64,000 nucleotides of DNA. It comes from Diphasiastrum complanatum (taxonomy: Eukaryota; Streptophyta; Lycopodiopsida; Lycopodiales; Lycopodiaceae). Of the stretch, positions 1 to 11,922 are shown in pieces. The notes under the pieces were generated by a model that saw only the letters and a list, made by a program, of their open reading frames with translations, was not told where the DNA came from and did no database searches. Both the position numbers and the translations under genes were made by a program. The DNA is taken from the NCBI GenBank assembly GCA_029204225.1, contig CM055097.1, forward strand, positions 5,127,125-5,191,124. The letters are read 5' to 3'. Numbering within the stretch: position 1 is the stretch's first letter; each line of letters opens with the position of its first letter.

Positions 1-957
1 TAAAGAAGAGTTTCCAACAATAGTTTTTCTAGAGGAGCTAAATTGTGGTGCAAGTCTAGAGTGCAATTTCATATCTGGAGAGTGTGGAGGATTGCACTTT
101 GGAGAGCTCATGGTAGTTTTACTTATCAATATCCCTTTGAGGTCATCCGCTTGAGTAGATTGTGCAGCATGAGTTGGCATAAAGTTGATTATCGCTTGAG
201 GTTTGCTTGGTCTACTAGCGACACTTTTAGTACTGACACCTTTGGGGCTATCAGCCTCTTTACAAGCATTTTCGGGTGAAGACTTGTTGTAGGAACCATT
301 GCTAGGGCTGTGAAGCCATGGTCGATGGCAAAGGAGCTTGCTGGAACTAAAAGCGATTCTAGGAACCTGTGTTTCCATAGGTTGCACTATTGATGGAAAG
401 ATTTCTAAGGACTTGCAAAATGAGATTTATGAAGGCAAGGTTGAGATTCTAGAGGATTAAAGATTTTGTTTCAAGCTTTGTAATTTTGCTAGGTGATGTA
501 TTGGCTGTAGTGAAAATACTCTTCTGCTGCTTAGTATAGTTTCATTTTTTTTATCCTAATGCACTTGCCATAAATAAAAAAAAAAAGGCAATGAATTTCT
601 TGTTATTGGTAAATTTGATTGTCTAGTGTAGGGTAGAGCTGACACTTACATTGGACTACATTTCTGGATCTTTGCCGATATTAATCTAACTATTATTTTT
701 ATTGCTTTTAGTCTGCTAGAAAGTTTATTTTGCATTGTACACTTTCATGTTTCAAAAAATTAATAGTTTAAGTGAACCGCTTCCAAACCTGTTAAGCCTG
801 ATAAACTTGCTAGCTACTTGCAAGTGAAGCCTTCCAAATATTGAAATCTCAAGTTTTGCACCTGCAAGCTCTCTTTGATTTGGTCTACTTTGAGTTCATA
901 TACTAACTTGTTGTCAATTCAAAATACATGAACCTCATAGGTTTTTAACATTGCAAG
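1..957. repeat. Tail of amplified chitinase segment, copy 0
   Basis: This stretch is the same as 30498-31454 and 44818-45774; I found one substitution by eye (c at about 829, t in both other copies). Unlike those copies, it does not run into gypsy integrase after its last shared bases (gcaag, ending at 957) but continues into different DNA. It is therefore the copy that keeps the original right flank. The rest of the segment, including a chitinase gene, should lie to the left of the window. Confidence 0.93.
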
Positions 958-1374
958 CACTTTGATTAGCATGTTGAAAGACAACTATGCTTTCTTGGAT
1001 CAATTTATTCATGAAAAATAACAACATAGCCTACATGCATAGAACAAAAAGAAAAAACAAATTTATTTGGCTATTGCATGCTTGATTGTTAAACTTTAAA
1101 TTCTAAGTATAATCACATATGTGAGTAGGAGACTTGAAAGCCGATGCATGCTTGATTCTACAATGTTCTTGTTTCTTCTTCTTCTTATTGTGTTCTCACA
1201 TGTTTGAGTGAAAAAAGTGTGACAAGTGAATACATTTTGATAGTTTCTTTGATTGTATTTTTATTGTTTGTAATAGTGTCTTCTTTTGCAAGATGTATAC
1301 AAAATGTCTTCCTTATATCGGATGAAGAGTTGATCAACTTTCTTTAGATGCGTCGTGATAACTATGTGATTAAT

Positions 1375-1700
1375 GGTTGGTGTCGATTATCTAAAATCGT
1401 GAATTTTGAAAAATATCTTCAATATTGATTGTGATTATGGTGAATATTGATCATGAATGATGTGAATACTCATGAATATTGATCGCGATTATTGTGAATA
1501 CCGATTATGAATTTTGATTGTAATTATTGTGAATATTGATCATGAATACTCGTAAATATTGATATCATTGTGAATAATCGTGATTATTGTGAACACTGAT
1601 TGTGATTATTGTGAATACTAATCGTGATTATCGTGAATATTGATTGTGAATTCCTGTGAATATTGATCATAAATATTGAAATATCGTTAATACTGATCAT
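1375..1700. repeat. AT-rich degenerate tandem repeat
   Basis: Short units built around gtgaatattgat, cgtgattatt and catgaat recur with variation for about 325 bases. No frame is kept and no gene is suggested. It reads as a diverged minisatellite. The stretch from 958 to 1375 before it is AT-rich with nothing I recognise. Confidence 0.75.
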
Positions 1701-2204
1701 GAATATTCTCGCGCAACTTCAAAATTCCAAAATGACGGACATATTTCGTCATCAAAATATGAAACCCATCGTAAAAAACTATCATCAAATGAAGATCATC
1801 TACTTATCGACAAAATCATTTCGTAATTTAACAATTTTTTATTTTTAAATCTCAATATGGAATGTTCTTAGTTCTACAATTGTACAACTTTAATTACGTT
1901 CATGGTAGTGATTGTGATATTGTAAGCTCTTGCAACTTAAAATGTTTAAAAAAATAAATGAATTGTCATGATAACTTAGATTACCAATATTTACCTCTTT
2001 AGCAAAAAACTAATAAATGCACGTGTCTAAAACCATTAGAGAAATTCTAAATTCAAAAAACACCCTATAAGAAATGCCACGTAGATTGAAAAATTTATTA
2101 ATGTAGATTACCAAAAGAAATTCATTTTTTGCCCAAATGCTTTTTCATTTTGCCTGCACGATTTTCAATGCTTAACCATTCTATGTACATTACCGATTGT
2201 AGTT

Positions 2205-2500
2205 CGCTAAAAAATAGTATAACTTTCTAACCGTAGCTCCGATTGAGACAAAAATTATATCGTTGGAAAGCGCTCTACATGACCTACTTCCGAGCTACCG
2301 TTCAAAAGTTATGGCCAGTCAAAATTTTCAGAAAAGTCAAATATTGCTTCTGTGCAACCATATACCCTCATGGTCATGCAGAAGCGAGAGGGTACTCCAT
2401 GGTCGCACAGAAGCGATATTTGACTTTTTTGTAAACTTTGACCGGCCAAAACTTTTGAACAGTAGCTCGAGGTTAGAAAATTATACTATTTTTAGTGATA
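2205..2500. mobile_element. Foldback (MITE-like) element with about 120-bp inverted arms
   Basis: The left arm (about 2205-2363) and the reverse complement of the right arm (about 2378-2500) match over their length. For example, cgagctaccgttcaaaagtt at 2291 pairs with the block ending at 2469, and agtataactttctaacc at about 2214 pairs with the block ending near 2494. The left arm carries about 60 extra bases. The centre holds two near-direct copies of a motif like atggtcgcacagaagcga. It has no coding capacity. It looks like a non-autonomous foldback transposon, though I cannot name its superfamily or see a clear target-site duplication. Confidence 0.65.
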
Positions 2501-3479
2501 ATTTCATATTATACTATGAATAACATGTCATGCTTACGGGCTGCCCCTGACGCCAAATTATAGCATTACAAGAAAACTTTTTTTTCAATTTTAATGAGCT
2601 ACGTTACGTAGATTTCAAATTTGAGTGTTTTAATTGGTCCATGTGTAAGCAAAATTTGATAAAAAAAAATATAAAGAGAATCTTTACAAAGGGTCTTTTT
2701 TGGATTTAGAACTCCTCTAATGTCAAAAAAACAAATACCAGAAATTTGTAGAAGAATTGTTGTTTTGTGCAACTTCACACATCAAAAGAAAACTAATATC
2801 AAGTTTGTTATTATAAAATACAAACTTATCAAAAACAAATATATATTTCAAATTTAAAATATACAACAGTATGCAAATTAGATATGAATCACCTAAAGAG
2901 TGCATTAAATCCTATTTATCTTATCATGGTCTCATGCTACTTAACTTACATAGCAACACATTGATGCTATTGCAAGCAAGTAGAGAATCGATCATCTACG
3001 TGCTCATCTTATTTTTACTTTTATGACAATTATGGTGCAAATTACCAAGCTAAATATTTACCTTGTAACTTTCATTGACCTCAAAGATTTGCGGCAATTT
3101 TCACTTTCATCTAATCGGTATTAGATTGGAAAGCAAAGGTGAGCAAGAGTCTTTCCTAAGATAACTTTGTTTGGTTGATTGTGTTGTCTAATAAATTGAA
3201 TAATAATCATCAAGCATTTAGAATCTCTTCATGCAAACTCAATAACAAGTTGGTATGTAGCAATTTTATATTTTAAAGTTTAAACTCGTCTTCTTAAAGA
3301 CAAAAAGACGAAAGTTGTATGAGATTTAAGTTTCTAATGCTTTGTACCAAACTTTGTTATTATCTATTGAAGTTATTTATGTATGTAATCGAGTTAGCCT
3401 TGCCATAATGACATTGTTGGATTGATATATTAAAAAAGCATAGTCACAATCCATAAAATATTTGACTCTAAAGAATAAG
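2501..3479. other. AT-rich intergenic stretch
   Basis: No coding frame, structured repeat or recognisable mobile element was seen. It separates the foldback from the inverted chitinase remnant. Confidence 0.5.
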
Positions 3480-3770
3480 AACAATCATCCAAATTTTGCA
3501 GGATACACATGACACTATATGCAGTTTTGTGCAGTCTATATTGCAACTAAAGGATAAAGCTATTTTGATGCGATAATATTCAGCATACAACCATTGCAAT
3601 TAGTTTCATTAAGCTGCACGGTAGGGTATTTCGGAGATTTGTTACATTTTTGTATATGTTAATCATTCATAGATTTAACGTTGTGTTAACTTTTATTAAC
3701 AAAAGGTGGGCATCATAGTTAGCGTATATGTTCATCGATTCTTAATTGTGAAGTATACCATGCGCAGTTT

Positions 3771-4338
3771 TACGTGTAGAAATATATTCACTACACGCAG
3801 CATTTGATAGCTGAACTATAGCCATTGTCATGAGAGTAGTCCCAGACCATCACTCCGCCGTATTTGGTGGAAGATTTTATCTGGGGAAGTATGCTGCAGA
3901 TGAGAACATCGCTTGGAATGAAACTTCCGGAATCCGGCTGCAAAAGTGGACGCTGGCGAGCCCAGAAATATCTTCTGAGCTGGAGTCTGAACACAGCTGT
4001 TCCAGGCCGCAAGACCGCTGGATTGATCTCCGTTGGAATTGAGGTTGAAATTACAAGGTGGGTTATTGTAAAATTGCACCCACAGAGCCCAGTATCAAGA
4101 GGTGAGCCAGATCTCGGGCCGAGGTGAGCATATAGGAAGGTACACTGCGGTGCAGCACTGAGATAGTAGTGCTTCGATCCGCCACTTGTAAGCTTCCGAA
4201 TGGTTGGTGCAGCTAACAGGTTATACGATTCCAGTCCGTTGCCTTGCTCGATGTCAAAGTCGATGCCATCCAACACTGCCGCAGTACCCAAAGGCCTGGA
4301 GTTGGACTGCCCTCCCAGAAAATTGTCCCACAGATATT
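3771..4338 (-). pseudogene. Class III chitinase pseudogene (3' half), inverted
   Basis: Read on the minus strand this matches chitinase codons from about residue 128 to the stop, plus the first 20 bases of 3' UTR. The GH18 active-site motif DGIDFDIE is kept. About 10 bases are lost after the codons for DTGL, and about 4 bases gained near the end restore the frame, so the strand with the catalytic Tyr is read out of frame. The signal peptide and N-terminal half are missing: the promoter piece (4343-4530) joins directly to the internal codons, which is a deletion of about 450 bp compared with 26999-27450. Homology continues into the 3' flank, with 3560-3615 inverted against 28441-28495. It is much more diverged than the two intact copies, so it is an older duplicate. 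Confidence 0.9.
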
Positions 4339-4342
4339 GATG

Positions 4343-4530
4343 GATTTTGCTGCTATCTCTTTTGTTGTTTATTCAATAAGAAAAAGGGTTGAAAGAGGAC
4401 GCCACTAGCCAGATTTGTATTGGTGGCTAGGAAGAAGAGACAGAGTCGTGATCGCCTCTAATTGAGTCAAAAAGCAAAGAGAAAACTGGAAAGAAGAAAA
4501 AAGAGGACAAGACGAGACTTTATCCGTGGA
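4343..4530 (-). promoter_or_regulatory. Promoter and 5' UTR remnant of the inverted chitinase pseudogene
   Basis: The reverse complement aligns with 26862-26998 upstream of the intact gene. Shared blocks include the pyrimidine-rich tract, the TTGACT box (4465-4470 on this strand) and the agcagcaaaa stretch just before the start region. The TATA-like sequence and the TGACGTC box of the intact gene are altered here. That this is a promoter is inferred from its position next to the gene. Confidence 0.75.
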
Positions 4531-4746
4531 TCACCAACTGCAGGCAACCGTGAACTAATACAACACTATGCGAACGCTATGATATTGAATACTCTTAGTA
4601 CTTACTTGGTCTTTGCACAAGGTGATAACGGGTGGTCATCAAATATACCTAACATGGCATCTGGAAGCAATGATATCGGACACATGGCATCATCCAGTTG
4701 GTTCAGAACAGGCAGATTTTGAGCCATAGTACATGCTTGCAACCAG

Positions 4747-4924
4747 ATTTCATCTGGACCGTCCATCTCCAAATGCTACGTCATGTATTGTTCATCCTAC
4801 TATGCACTACAGCCTTCTAGCTAGATTCGTCGCCCCACGACTCATCTTATTACAGGCTCTAGCGCACCTCCTCATGAACGATACATAGTACACAACATTT
4901 GGAGATGGATGGCTCAAATGAAAC
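4747..4924. mobile_element. Foldback (MITE-like) insertion near the chitinase pseudogene
   Basis: Arms of about 75 bases face each other: ccatctccaaatg at about 4772 against catttggagatgg at about 4895, with matching outer ends (tttcatctgg and caaatgaaac). The spacer is about 30 bases. It lies inside the upstream region of the inverted chitinase remnant and is absent at the matching place upstream of the intact gene, so it appears to have inserted after duplication. Confidence 0.65.
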
Positions 4925-4964
4925 TTTTTTGTGAGCCCCCGCTATGGCTTGTAATCAAGCTTCT

Positions 4965-5190
4965 CCTGGCCAATCACAAGATGATTTACAATTGCTTCGA
5001 AGACTATGATTCTATGTAATACTAGACTTTTGTGCTAAGAATACTATGACTATGTCATACTAAACTTTTGGGATCAAACCTTGCTAAACTATGTTTTTTG
5101 GAAAAACAGAAGGTGAAACCATTGGTGCTATAAGAAAGTTGTGATACTCCCCTTGTTAGTTGAGGCCAAGCTTTTCTCTTGAGAGTGTCC
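4965..5190 (-). repeat. Inverted copy of chitinase far-upstream sequence
   Basis: The reverse complement matches about 25670-25840, including aacaaggggagta, the aaagtctagtattacatag block and a following tcatagtcttt. It shows that the inverted duplicate once covered at least 1.4 kb upstream of the gene as well as the gene itself. Confidence 0.75.
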
Positions 5191-5346
5191 AATTCGACTC
5201 CAACGAATGGCACGAAAACCAAAAATTAGAGCATTGCCTCCATTCTTAATGACATGAAGATAGAAAACACTACATCATTAGTTAGAGCATCATACAATAG
5301 GTGCCTAAAATAATCTTATCTTGGAGTCCCTAGCAAAGATAACATT

Positions 5347-5367
5347 GGGGGGGGGGGGGGGGGGGGG
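5347..5367. repeat. Poly-G run (21 bases)
   Basis: Uninterrupted run of G. Length may be unreliable because such runs are hard to sequence. Confidence 0.9.
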
Positions 5368-5369
5368 TA

Positions 5370-6736
5370 GGGCAATACCTCGAGAGAAACCTTTTCCAAT
5401 GTGAAAACACATTTCTCTTTTTTTTGTTACAATTTTCTAATAGTTTCAAAATAGATACAACTTATAATTTAAATGTCGAATTTTTTGTCACTAAAGTTTG
5501 AAAGTGCTATGTAGCAAGTAAGTCGACTATCTGATACTTAAGAGAGACAAGCTTTTGTTGTTTTACAAGGGCATGTACACAATATACATAAGTGAAATTT
5601 TGTGATTTGAAACTAATCAAATATTCAAATGAAGATTTTGAGTAATCAAAGGAAATTCAACTAGACTTATGATAACCCGGATACCCAAGTGCTTTTGTAT
5701 CAAAATCTACACAAAAGAATCAAAATACAAAATTCGTCAATCATTAAATGTATAATTTATGTCTTCATATATGATGTATATTTTGATAATATATATATTA
5801 ATAATTTTCATAATGTGTATGGTAGTATGTTTGGCAACACTATACATTTCTTGGAGAAAATAGTGTGCAACTTCATAATTTGAAAATGTATGATTTAGTA
5901 GAAATAAATCATTGTTGAGTATTTCATAATGAGATTGTTTAAATAAAAAATGAGTTGTTACTGGATATATTTTATGATGGTGATAAAATTTGATTCTAGC
6001 TTATTATGAGAGATATGTTGTTGTTGTAAACCTGTAAGTAAATCATTTAAAATATTGAAATACAAATCTACAATAGTATGTCTACTATTGAAGCAATATT
6101 TAAACTAGACACTTGAATCATTTATGAAAGGAATAAATGAATCTAAACTTTAATTTTGATTGTTTATCTTGGTTAAACCTAAGAAGATGATAAAGGATAA
6201 TGAGATAGTGATTCTTTGGTAGTCTTTGATTTCTAGAACTATAGGAAAAGCTAAGTCAATATTCTATTGAAATGACTTAGGAAAGGAATTAAGATAATAA
6301 CCAATGAGGTTAGTGGTGTTGGATTGTTAAAAGAACATTGTGTGACTAATTTTGGTATATAATATCAAATTTTACCTCCAAGATCAACCATTTATATACT
6401 ACAAATGTATACAAATAAGTTGAATTAAGAGTAAGTATGACTCAACATAATCTTAAAATCGGTGCCCTTGCTGGGGAGAGTAGATGACGAATTTCAAGAA
6501 AGATGTAAATCAATGATTGAGGAAGATTCATTTGTAGCAGTGTTGAATGAGAAATATCTTCTTTTAAAATGATATCTTATATTTATCAAAGATAATGGAA
6601 TAGTTTTGAGCTCCAAAACTTAATGAGACTTGTAGGCCATTATCGATGAGTCATTGAAAATTTCTAGATCCTTCTTTTATTCGTTATTGAGTCATTTAAA
6701 AAGGAAGGTACTAAGCCCAGAAAAACAATGTTGGAC
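5370..6736. other. AT-rich intergenic stretch
   Basis: Apart from homopolymer tracts I see no gene, RNA or structured repeat. Confidence 0.5.
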
Positions 6737-7712
<976 letters not shown>

Positions 7713-7720
7713 GGGGGGGG

Positions 7721-7722
<2 letters not shown>

Positions 7723-7807
<85 letters not shown>
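7723..7807. repeat. (GA)n microsatellite, 85 bp, after a G tract
   Basis: Pure GA repeat preceded by a run of about 10 G. Ser-Leu frames across it on the minus strand are artefacts. Confidence 0.97.
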
Positions 7808-7813
<6 letters not shown>

Positions 7814-8073
7814 TACAAAAAGGTCTAGGAGAGAAAAGAAAAATAAGAAGGAGAAAACGAAACAAAAGGTGAAAAACAAGAAAATAAAAGTGTGACACCT
7901 TGTATGTTTTTTATTGGACTTCTTTTTCTTTTCTTTTTTGAAAGGAGGATACAGATGATAGAGCAATGAATCACTGAGACTATTTGAGCTGCTTGCCCTT
8001 CTTGTCTTCAGCATCTTTGATTTGACGGTGGGTCATAGTGACCAAACAAACAAAAAAGGGACCACAATGCGCT

Positions 8074-9099
8074 TCACATTAAGGATTGCGAGCGGATTGG
8101 GGGCGGGTGCATATTTCCCATAAATCGCGTCATATACCATCGTTCCAACCTCGCTATGCTGACAAAGGATGTTTCAGATAGGCAATAGAAGGTACGGTAT
8201 AGCGGGATCTGATCCTCGATGGTCGTTGACTTGAAAGTCTTGTTGAGATTGAAACAGAACTCGCCAAAGCACATGTCCCATCGGGTATCTACCTTTGCGG
8301 TGGTAAGAAGGATCTCCACATTATAATATACTTCCAGTACAATTGGATCTAGAGAGTTAGTCGTGTCGGTTATGAACCAGTTGAGGGCCCTAGTGAAGTC
8401 GACTATTGGTGGACCCTTTCTCTGCATCCCTAATCAGTGTGATCAAAAGGCAAAGAAGGGGCTTGGATCTCCAACCGAGTGAGTATCGGTGTAGTACAGG
8501 CTTCAATCCAATGGCGAGAGGGATAAACTACAAGTTCAAGATGGAATCTAAGCCTATCAAGGGTGTCAATCTTGGTGTTGGATCTAAAGGTGAAAGGGCT
8601 TAGATTTGGATGTGGGATTCTCTCTTGTATTCTTCTCTTCTTGGGGTTTTTGGTTTTGGTTGATCCTCTTCTTAGATCTTGGTTTCGGCTTATCTAGGCA
8701 TCTATGGCTCCACTTGGTATCCACTTCAACGACTGTCAAAAGAGTCTCCACATTGTAGTAGGCATCCAAAACGATTGGATCTGGAGAATTAGTCACGTTG
8801 GTCATGAATCGGTTGAGGGCCGTGTTGAAGTCGACCACTATTTTTCAACCTTGTTCAGACTTTATTATTGGCCAATTGTAGGCCTTGATGTTGGGAGTCT
8901 TCAAAGCCATCCATGATCTTCTACAGGGCATAAGATGAAAAGTTGGGTCTGCCCTTAATGTCGTCGGAGCTATGAGGTATTCCTTTATGAGCTCGGGGCT
9001 GCGCAAGAGTACTACCTTCCTCCATTCTGGTTGAGGATGCAGAAGGGATAGGACATCGGCCAGTTTTTTCTTTAGGAGCTCATCGAGCATGCCTGGCAA
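8074..9099 (-). pseudogene. Diverged copy of gypsy accessory ORF3, C-terminal domain
   Basis: Minus-strand frames here are recognisably related to the C-terminal part of the accessory ORF of the gypsy element (11969-12597). Shared signatures are PQPEWR against PQLEWR, YNWPIIKSE against FNWPVVQSE, VDTRW against IETKW and IEDQIP against VEDQLP. The reading is broken into pieces. A spacer at 8414-8628 splits it and is flanked by two copies of one coding stretch (about 8290-8413 and 8725-8847). Because the copy is divergent yet alignable, it identifies a protein domain carried by more than one element. I do not know its function. Confidence 0.7.
8414..8628. repeat. Diverged direct repeat, copy B
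   Basis: Partner of 6737-6910. It sits inside the ORF3-like remnant between two versions of the same coding stretch, as if inserted with duplication of its surroundings. Confidence 0.6.
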
Positions 9100-10307
9100 T
9101 TTGTAGCCACCTCTTGTCTTGACATCTAGATACTTTTTGACAAAGAGAGTCGGCTGCTCTGAATCGGGTATCGAGAAAATCTTTTGGTACCAGTGTTGGT
9201 GTACTATCAGAGGATTAGGTCAAGTGTCATCAGTGCGAGGAGGAATGGCGGAGGTAGATGGAATTGGAGGGCGATGAGAAAATAGGATGCGAAGAGGCAG
9301 CAAGAGGCAAAATGGCGTGAGGTGGTGAAATGGCGCGAGGTGGTGAGGAGCCACGAGGAGGAGAGGCGATCTCAAGCTCGGGCATGTTATGATCGATCTG
9401 GAGGGTGGTTGAGGTGGTTTCAACCTGTGCGACGTACTGAAGATCCTGGTCGAAGATGCCATATTTGCCAGTTTGGAGGTTGAAATGGGAGAACGTTAGC
9501 TAGAGTTATTGGTAGTCGATGGTGGAGGCGGATTCGATGAATGGAAAATCGAAAATGGAGTAAGGATGGTGGATGGATGGATATTGAACAATGGCATTAT
9601 AATGTGCCATGGCCACGTTATAGCAGAGAATGAGGGTGGCGGGGTGGTACTGATGGCAATCATAGTAGAGGATCCACTGCTCGTTATAGGTGAGACGGAG
9701 GGCTTCAGGAAGGGCGGCGATGGTGGTATGGCAATGATTAATGTGCTATGCCAATGTGTCCGACGACTTCTCTGATCATATTGGCTCATACTCTGGCGCG
9801 TATTAGTAACTGCACAAAGTCTTGTAATAAAATGGAACGGAGGACTCCCAAAAACATCACAAAAATAGTCAAAAACTTTGACTTGGACAAAGCCAGTAAG
9901 GACAATGAAAACAAAGATATTTTTATTTGCCTCCAATGCAAGCTGATAAATGCGAATGAGTTCTGAATCAGAGAGGGGGGGAGCCAGAAATGGCAGAGAA
10001 AAGTAATAAAAATCTAATCTAATAAGGTATTGAAAAATAAAGGAAGATTGTCATCTATAGCAGTGGAGAACTCCAGAATGGCCGTGAACTGCTTCTTTAG
10101 GGTCTTTAGCTCCTTGTTGGTGTCCTTGAGGGCTTGCAATGTTGTGTATCCATGATAGCCTATAAATACTGACAGTAAATTTTAAACCTTGACTGTTGAA
10201 CGGACATAGAACAAAATATTCCAGTACCATCGACAATATTAAAGCATATTAAAAACAAGAAACATATCATCATGTATCATATAGAATCCAATGCATGGGG
10301 TCTTAAT
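9100..10307. other. No assignable gene; probable retroelement debris
   Basis: Several open frames of up to 146 codons are present on the minus strand (for example 9496-9936, Ser/Pro/Thr-rich). None carries a recognised domain. Their composition resembles the low-complexity middle of the accessory ORF at 13.3-14.8 kb, which is a weak argument for shared origin. Confidence 0.35.
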
Positions 10308-11128
10308 TCATTTTCTAACTTCTATGTCATTCAATGCTATGCCACTTCTATTTTTTTTCTTCACTGAAACTTTGCTCTTTTGTAGAAGATAATTGACTAT
10401 GTCTTCTCTCATGCTTCTCGAGTTTGTTTGGCAAGAAAAAGCTTTTTCTCCCAAAGCTTTTCTGGGTATTTTAAGGGCATTATAATAATCCTTGAGCCCC
10501 TTGTACATCACGTCAACTGTTGGCACATTAAAGTATCTCATCACAATGGTTTCTTGATCTTCTTCATTGAAATCTTCATCTTTGAACACCTGCAAAAACA
10601 TCCTCGTTCAATAAAAAAATTACATAATTGAATACATCACCTCTTTTTGCACATGCTAGCAATCAAATATGCATGAAGAAGGCAAAAGTTTCTTAATATA
10701 CGTAACAGGTTTTCAAAGACCTCATTGTAATCTGTTGGGCTAAGGATCAAAAAGACAATTGCATTCAATAACATTTTACAAATTCAAGATTTTTACATCA
10801 CATTTAATAGAAAAAACACAATAAATACCTTATTACTTTGTTCGATATCGCTTGCATGGTTATTTTCACGTAGCACTTTCTCCATTGATTTGTCAACCTT
10901 GTCCTACAAACATAATAACCTAGATTTATTATGAAATACATTCCCAAAGATTACAATCATATATTCCACAAAACAAAGACAATTTTGGGATGCTCAACTA
11001 ATCGAAAACTTACAATTGAAGAATACAACCTATGGAAGAATGCAAATCTCATCCGTGTTCTAAGGATTGCCTTCTACAATCTTAAAAAGAATCTACATGG
11101 AAATTGTGTCCCATCCTCCACTTCTTGC
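10308..11128 (-). pseudogene. Exon-like blocks of an unidentified gene
   Basis: Three minus-strand coding blocks are bounded by splice-like signals. Block 1 (about 11128-11014) ends at gtaagt. Block 2 (10903-10829, 75 bp) follows tttgtag and ends before gtattt. Block 3 (10589-10308) follows tttttgcag and runs to a stop. All junctions fall between codons, and block 3 is hydrophilic (begins VFKDEDFNEEDQETIVMRYF). Block 1 contains an in-frame TAG, so the gene is probably dead or a captured fragment. I do not recognise the protein. The codon-phase agreement across two introns makes chance unlikely. Confidence 0.5.
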
Positions 11129-11471
11129 ATGTAAGCTCTCTAAACATCAAAAAGTAATCGGCTCTTGTATGTAATATCTTTTAGCATTAAAAATAATAAC
11201 AACTTTTAAAATTTACATATGTAAGACTTATGTTATTGTAAACAAAACATAGCAACACCTTCTAAGATGTTACAAATGTTCGAAACCTCATCTTTGTTAA
11301 TCATGCCATGTACAACCTTCAGCTTGGATAGAACCAAAGATGCAATGCCGACACTGTGAGCCGTTTCTGAGTAATTATGCGGACTGTGTAAAAACACGAA
11401 GAAATCTACAGGTCTAGATAAAAATTGGACGAAGATTAAAATATGGATTAGTCGATTAGTAGGAGAATAAT
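11129..11471. other. Non-coding stretch beside copia fragment
   Basis: Probably the 3' non-coding part or flank of the copia remnant. No LTR end was recognised. Confidence 0.35.
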
Positions 11472-11818
11472 CTAACACTCCATTAATGCCTTGACCTTCA
11501 AACTTAGTTCTACACATAACTTTCTGTGTGCATCCAAGCTTAATGCTTTGGTAAAAATATCTGTTGTCATACCTTGCGTTCGACAGTACTGTAATCTGAC
11601 CTCTTTGTCGAGAAGTTTGTTTTTGACATAGTGATACTTGAGTTCAATGTGCATACTCCTATAATGAAATCTAGGGTTAGCTGACAAGGCGATGGCACTT
11701 TGATTATCACAAAATAATAATGTCGGAGCATATTGGTTCAGACTGATATCTGAAAGCAAGTTTCTCAACCAAATTGCTTTCTTCATAGCTTGTGAGGCTA
11801 CGATATACTCTGATTCTG
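11472..11818 (-). pseudogene. Ty1/copia RNase H fragment
   Basis: The minus-strand frame contains the copia RNase H signature: TESEYIVASQA, then DNQSAIALSANPRFHYRSMH and the YHYVKNKLLD block, ending about 15 codons after a TDIFTKALS motif. These are the last parts of copia pol. Everything upstream (gag, integrase, reverse transcriptase) is missing because the fragment abuts the truncated gypsy LTR at 11819. The two share tgctcat at the join, so microhomology-mediated joining is likely. Confidence 0.85.
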
Positions 11819-11922
11819 TGCTCATTGGGCCATGGGCTTATACACGCAGTATGCCATGCCCTCGCAACACATTTTATTGGATGATTTTATTTATTTACAC
11901 TTTGTTGGGAATACCCCCAACA
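11819..11922 (-). repeat. Truncated 3' LTR of the gypsy element
   Basis: Identical over 104 bases to 23876-23979, including the end motif tgttggg...cccaaca. The remaining roughly 760 bases are lost at the copia junction. Confidence 0.92.
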
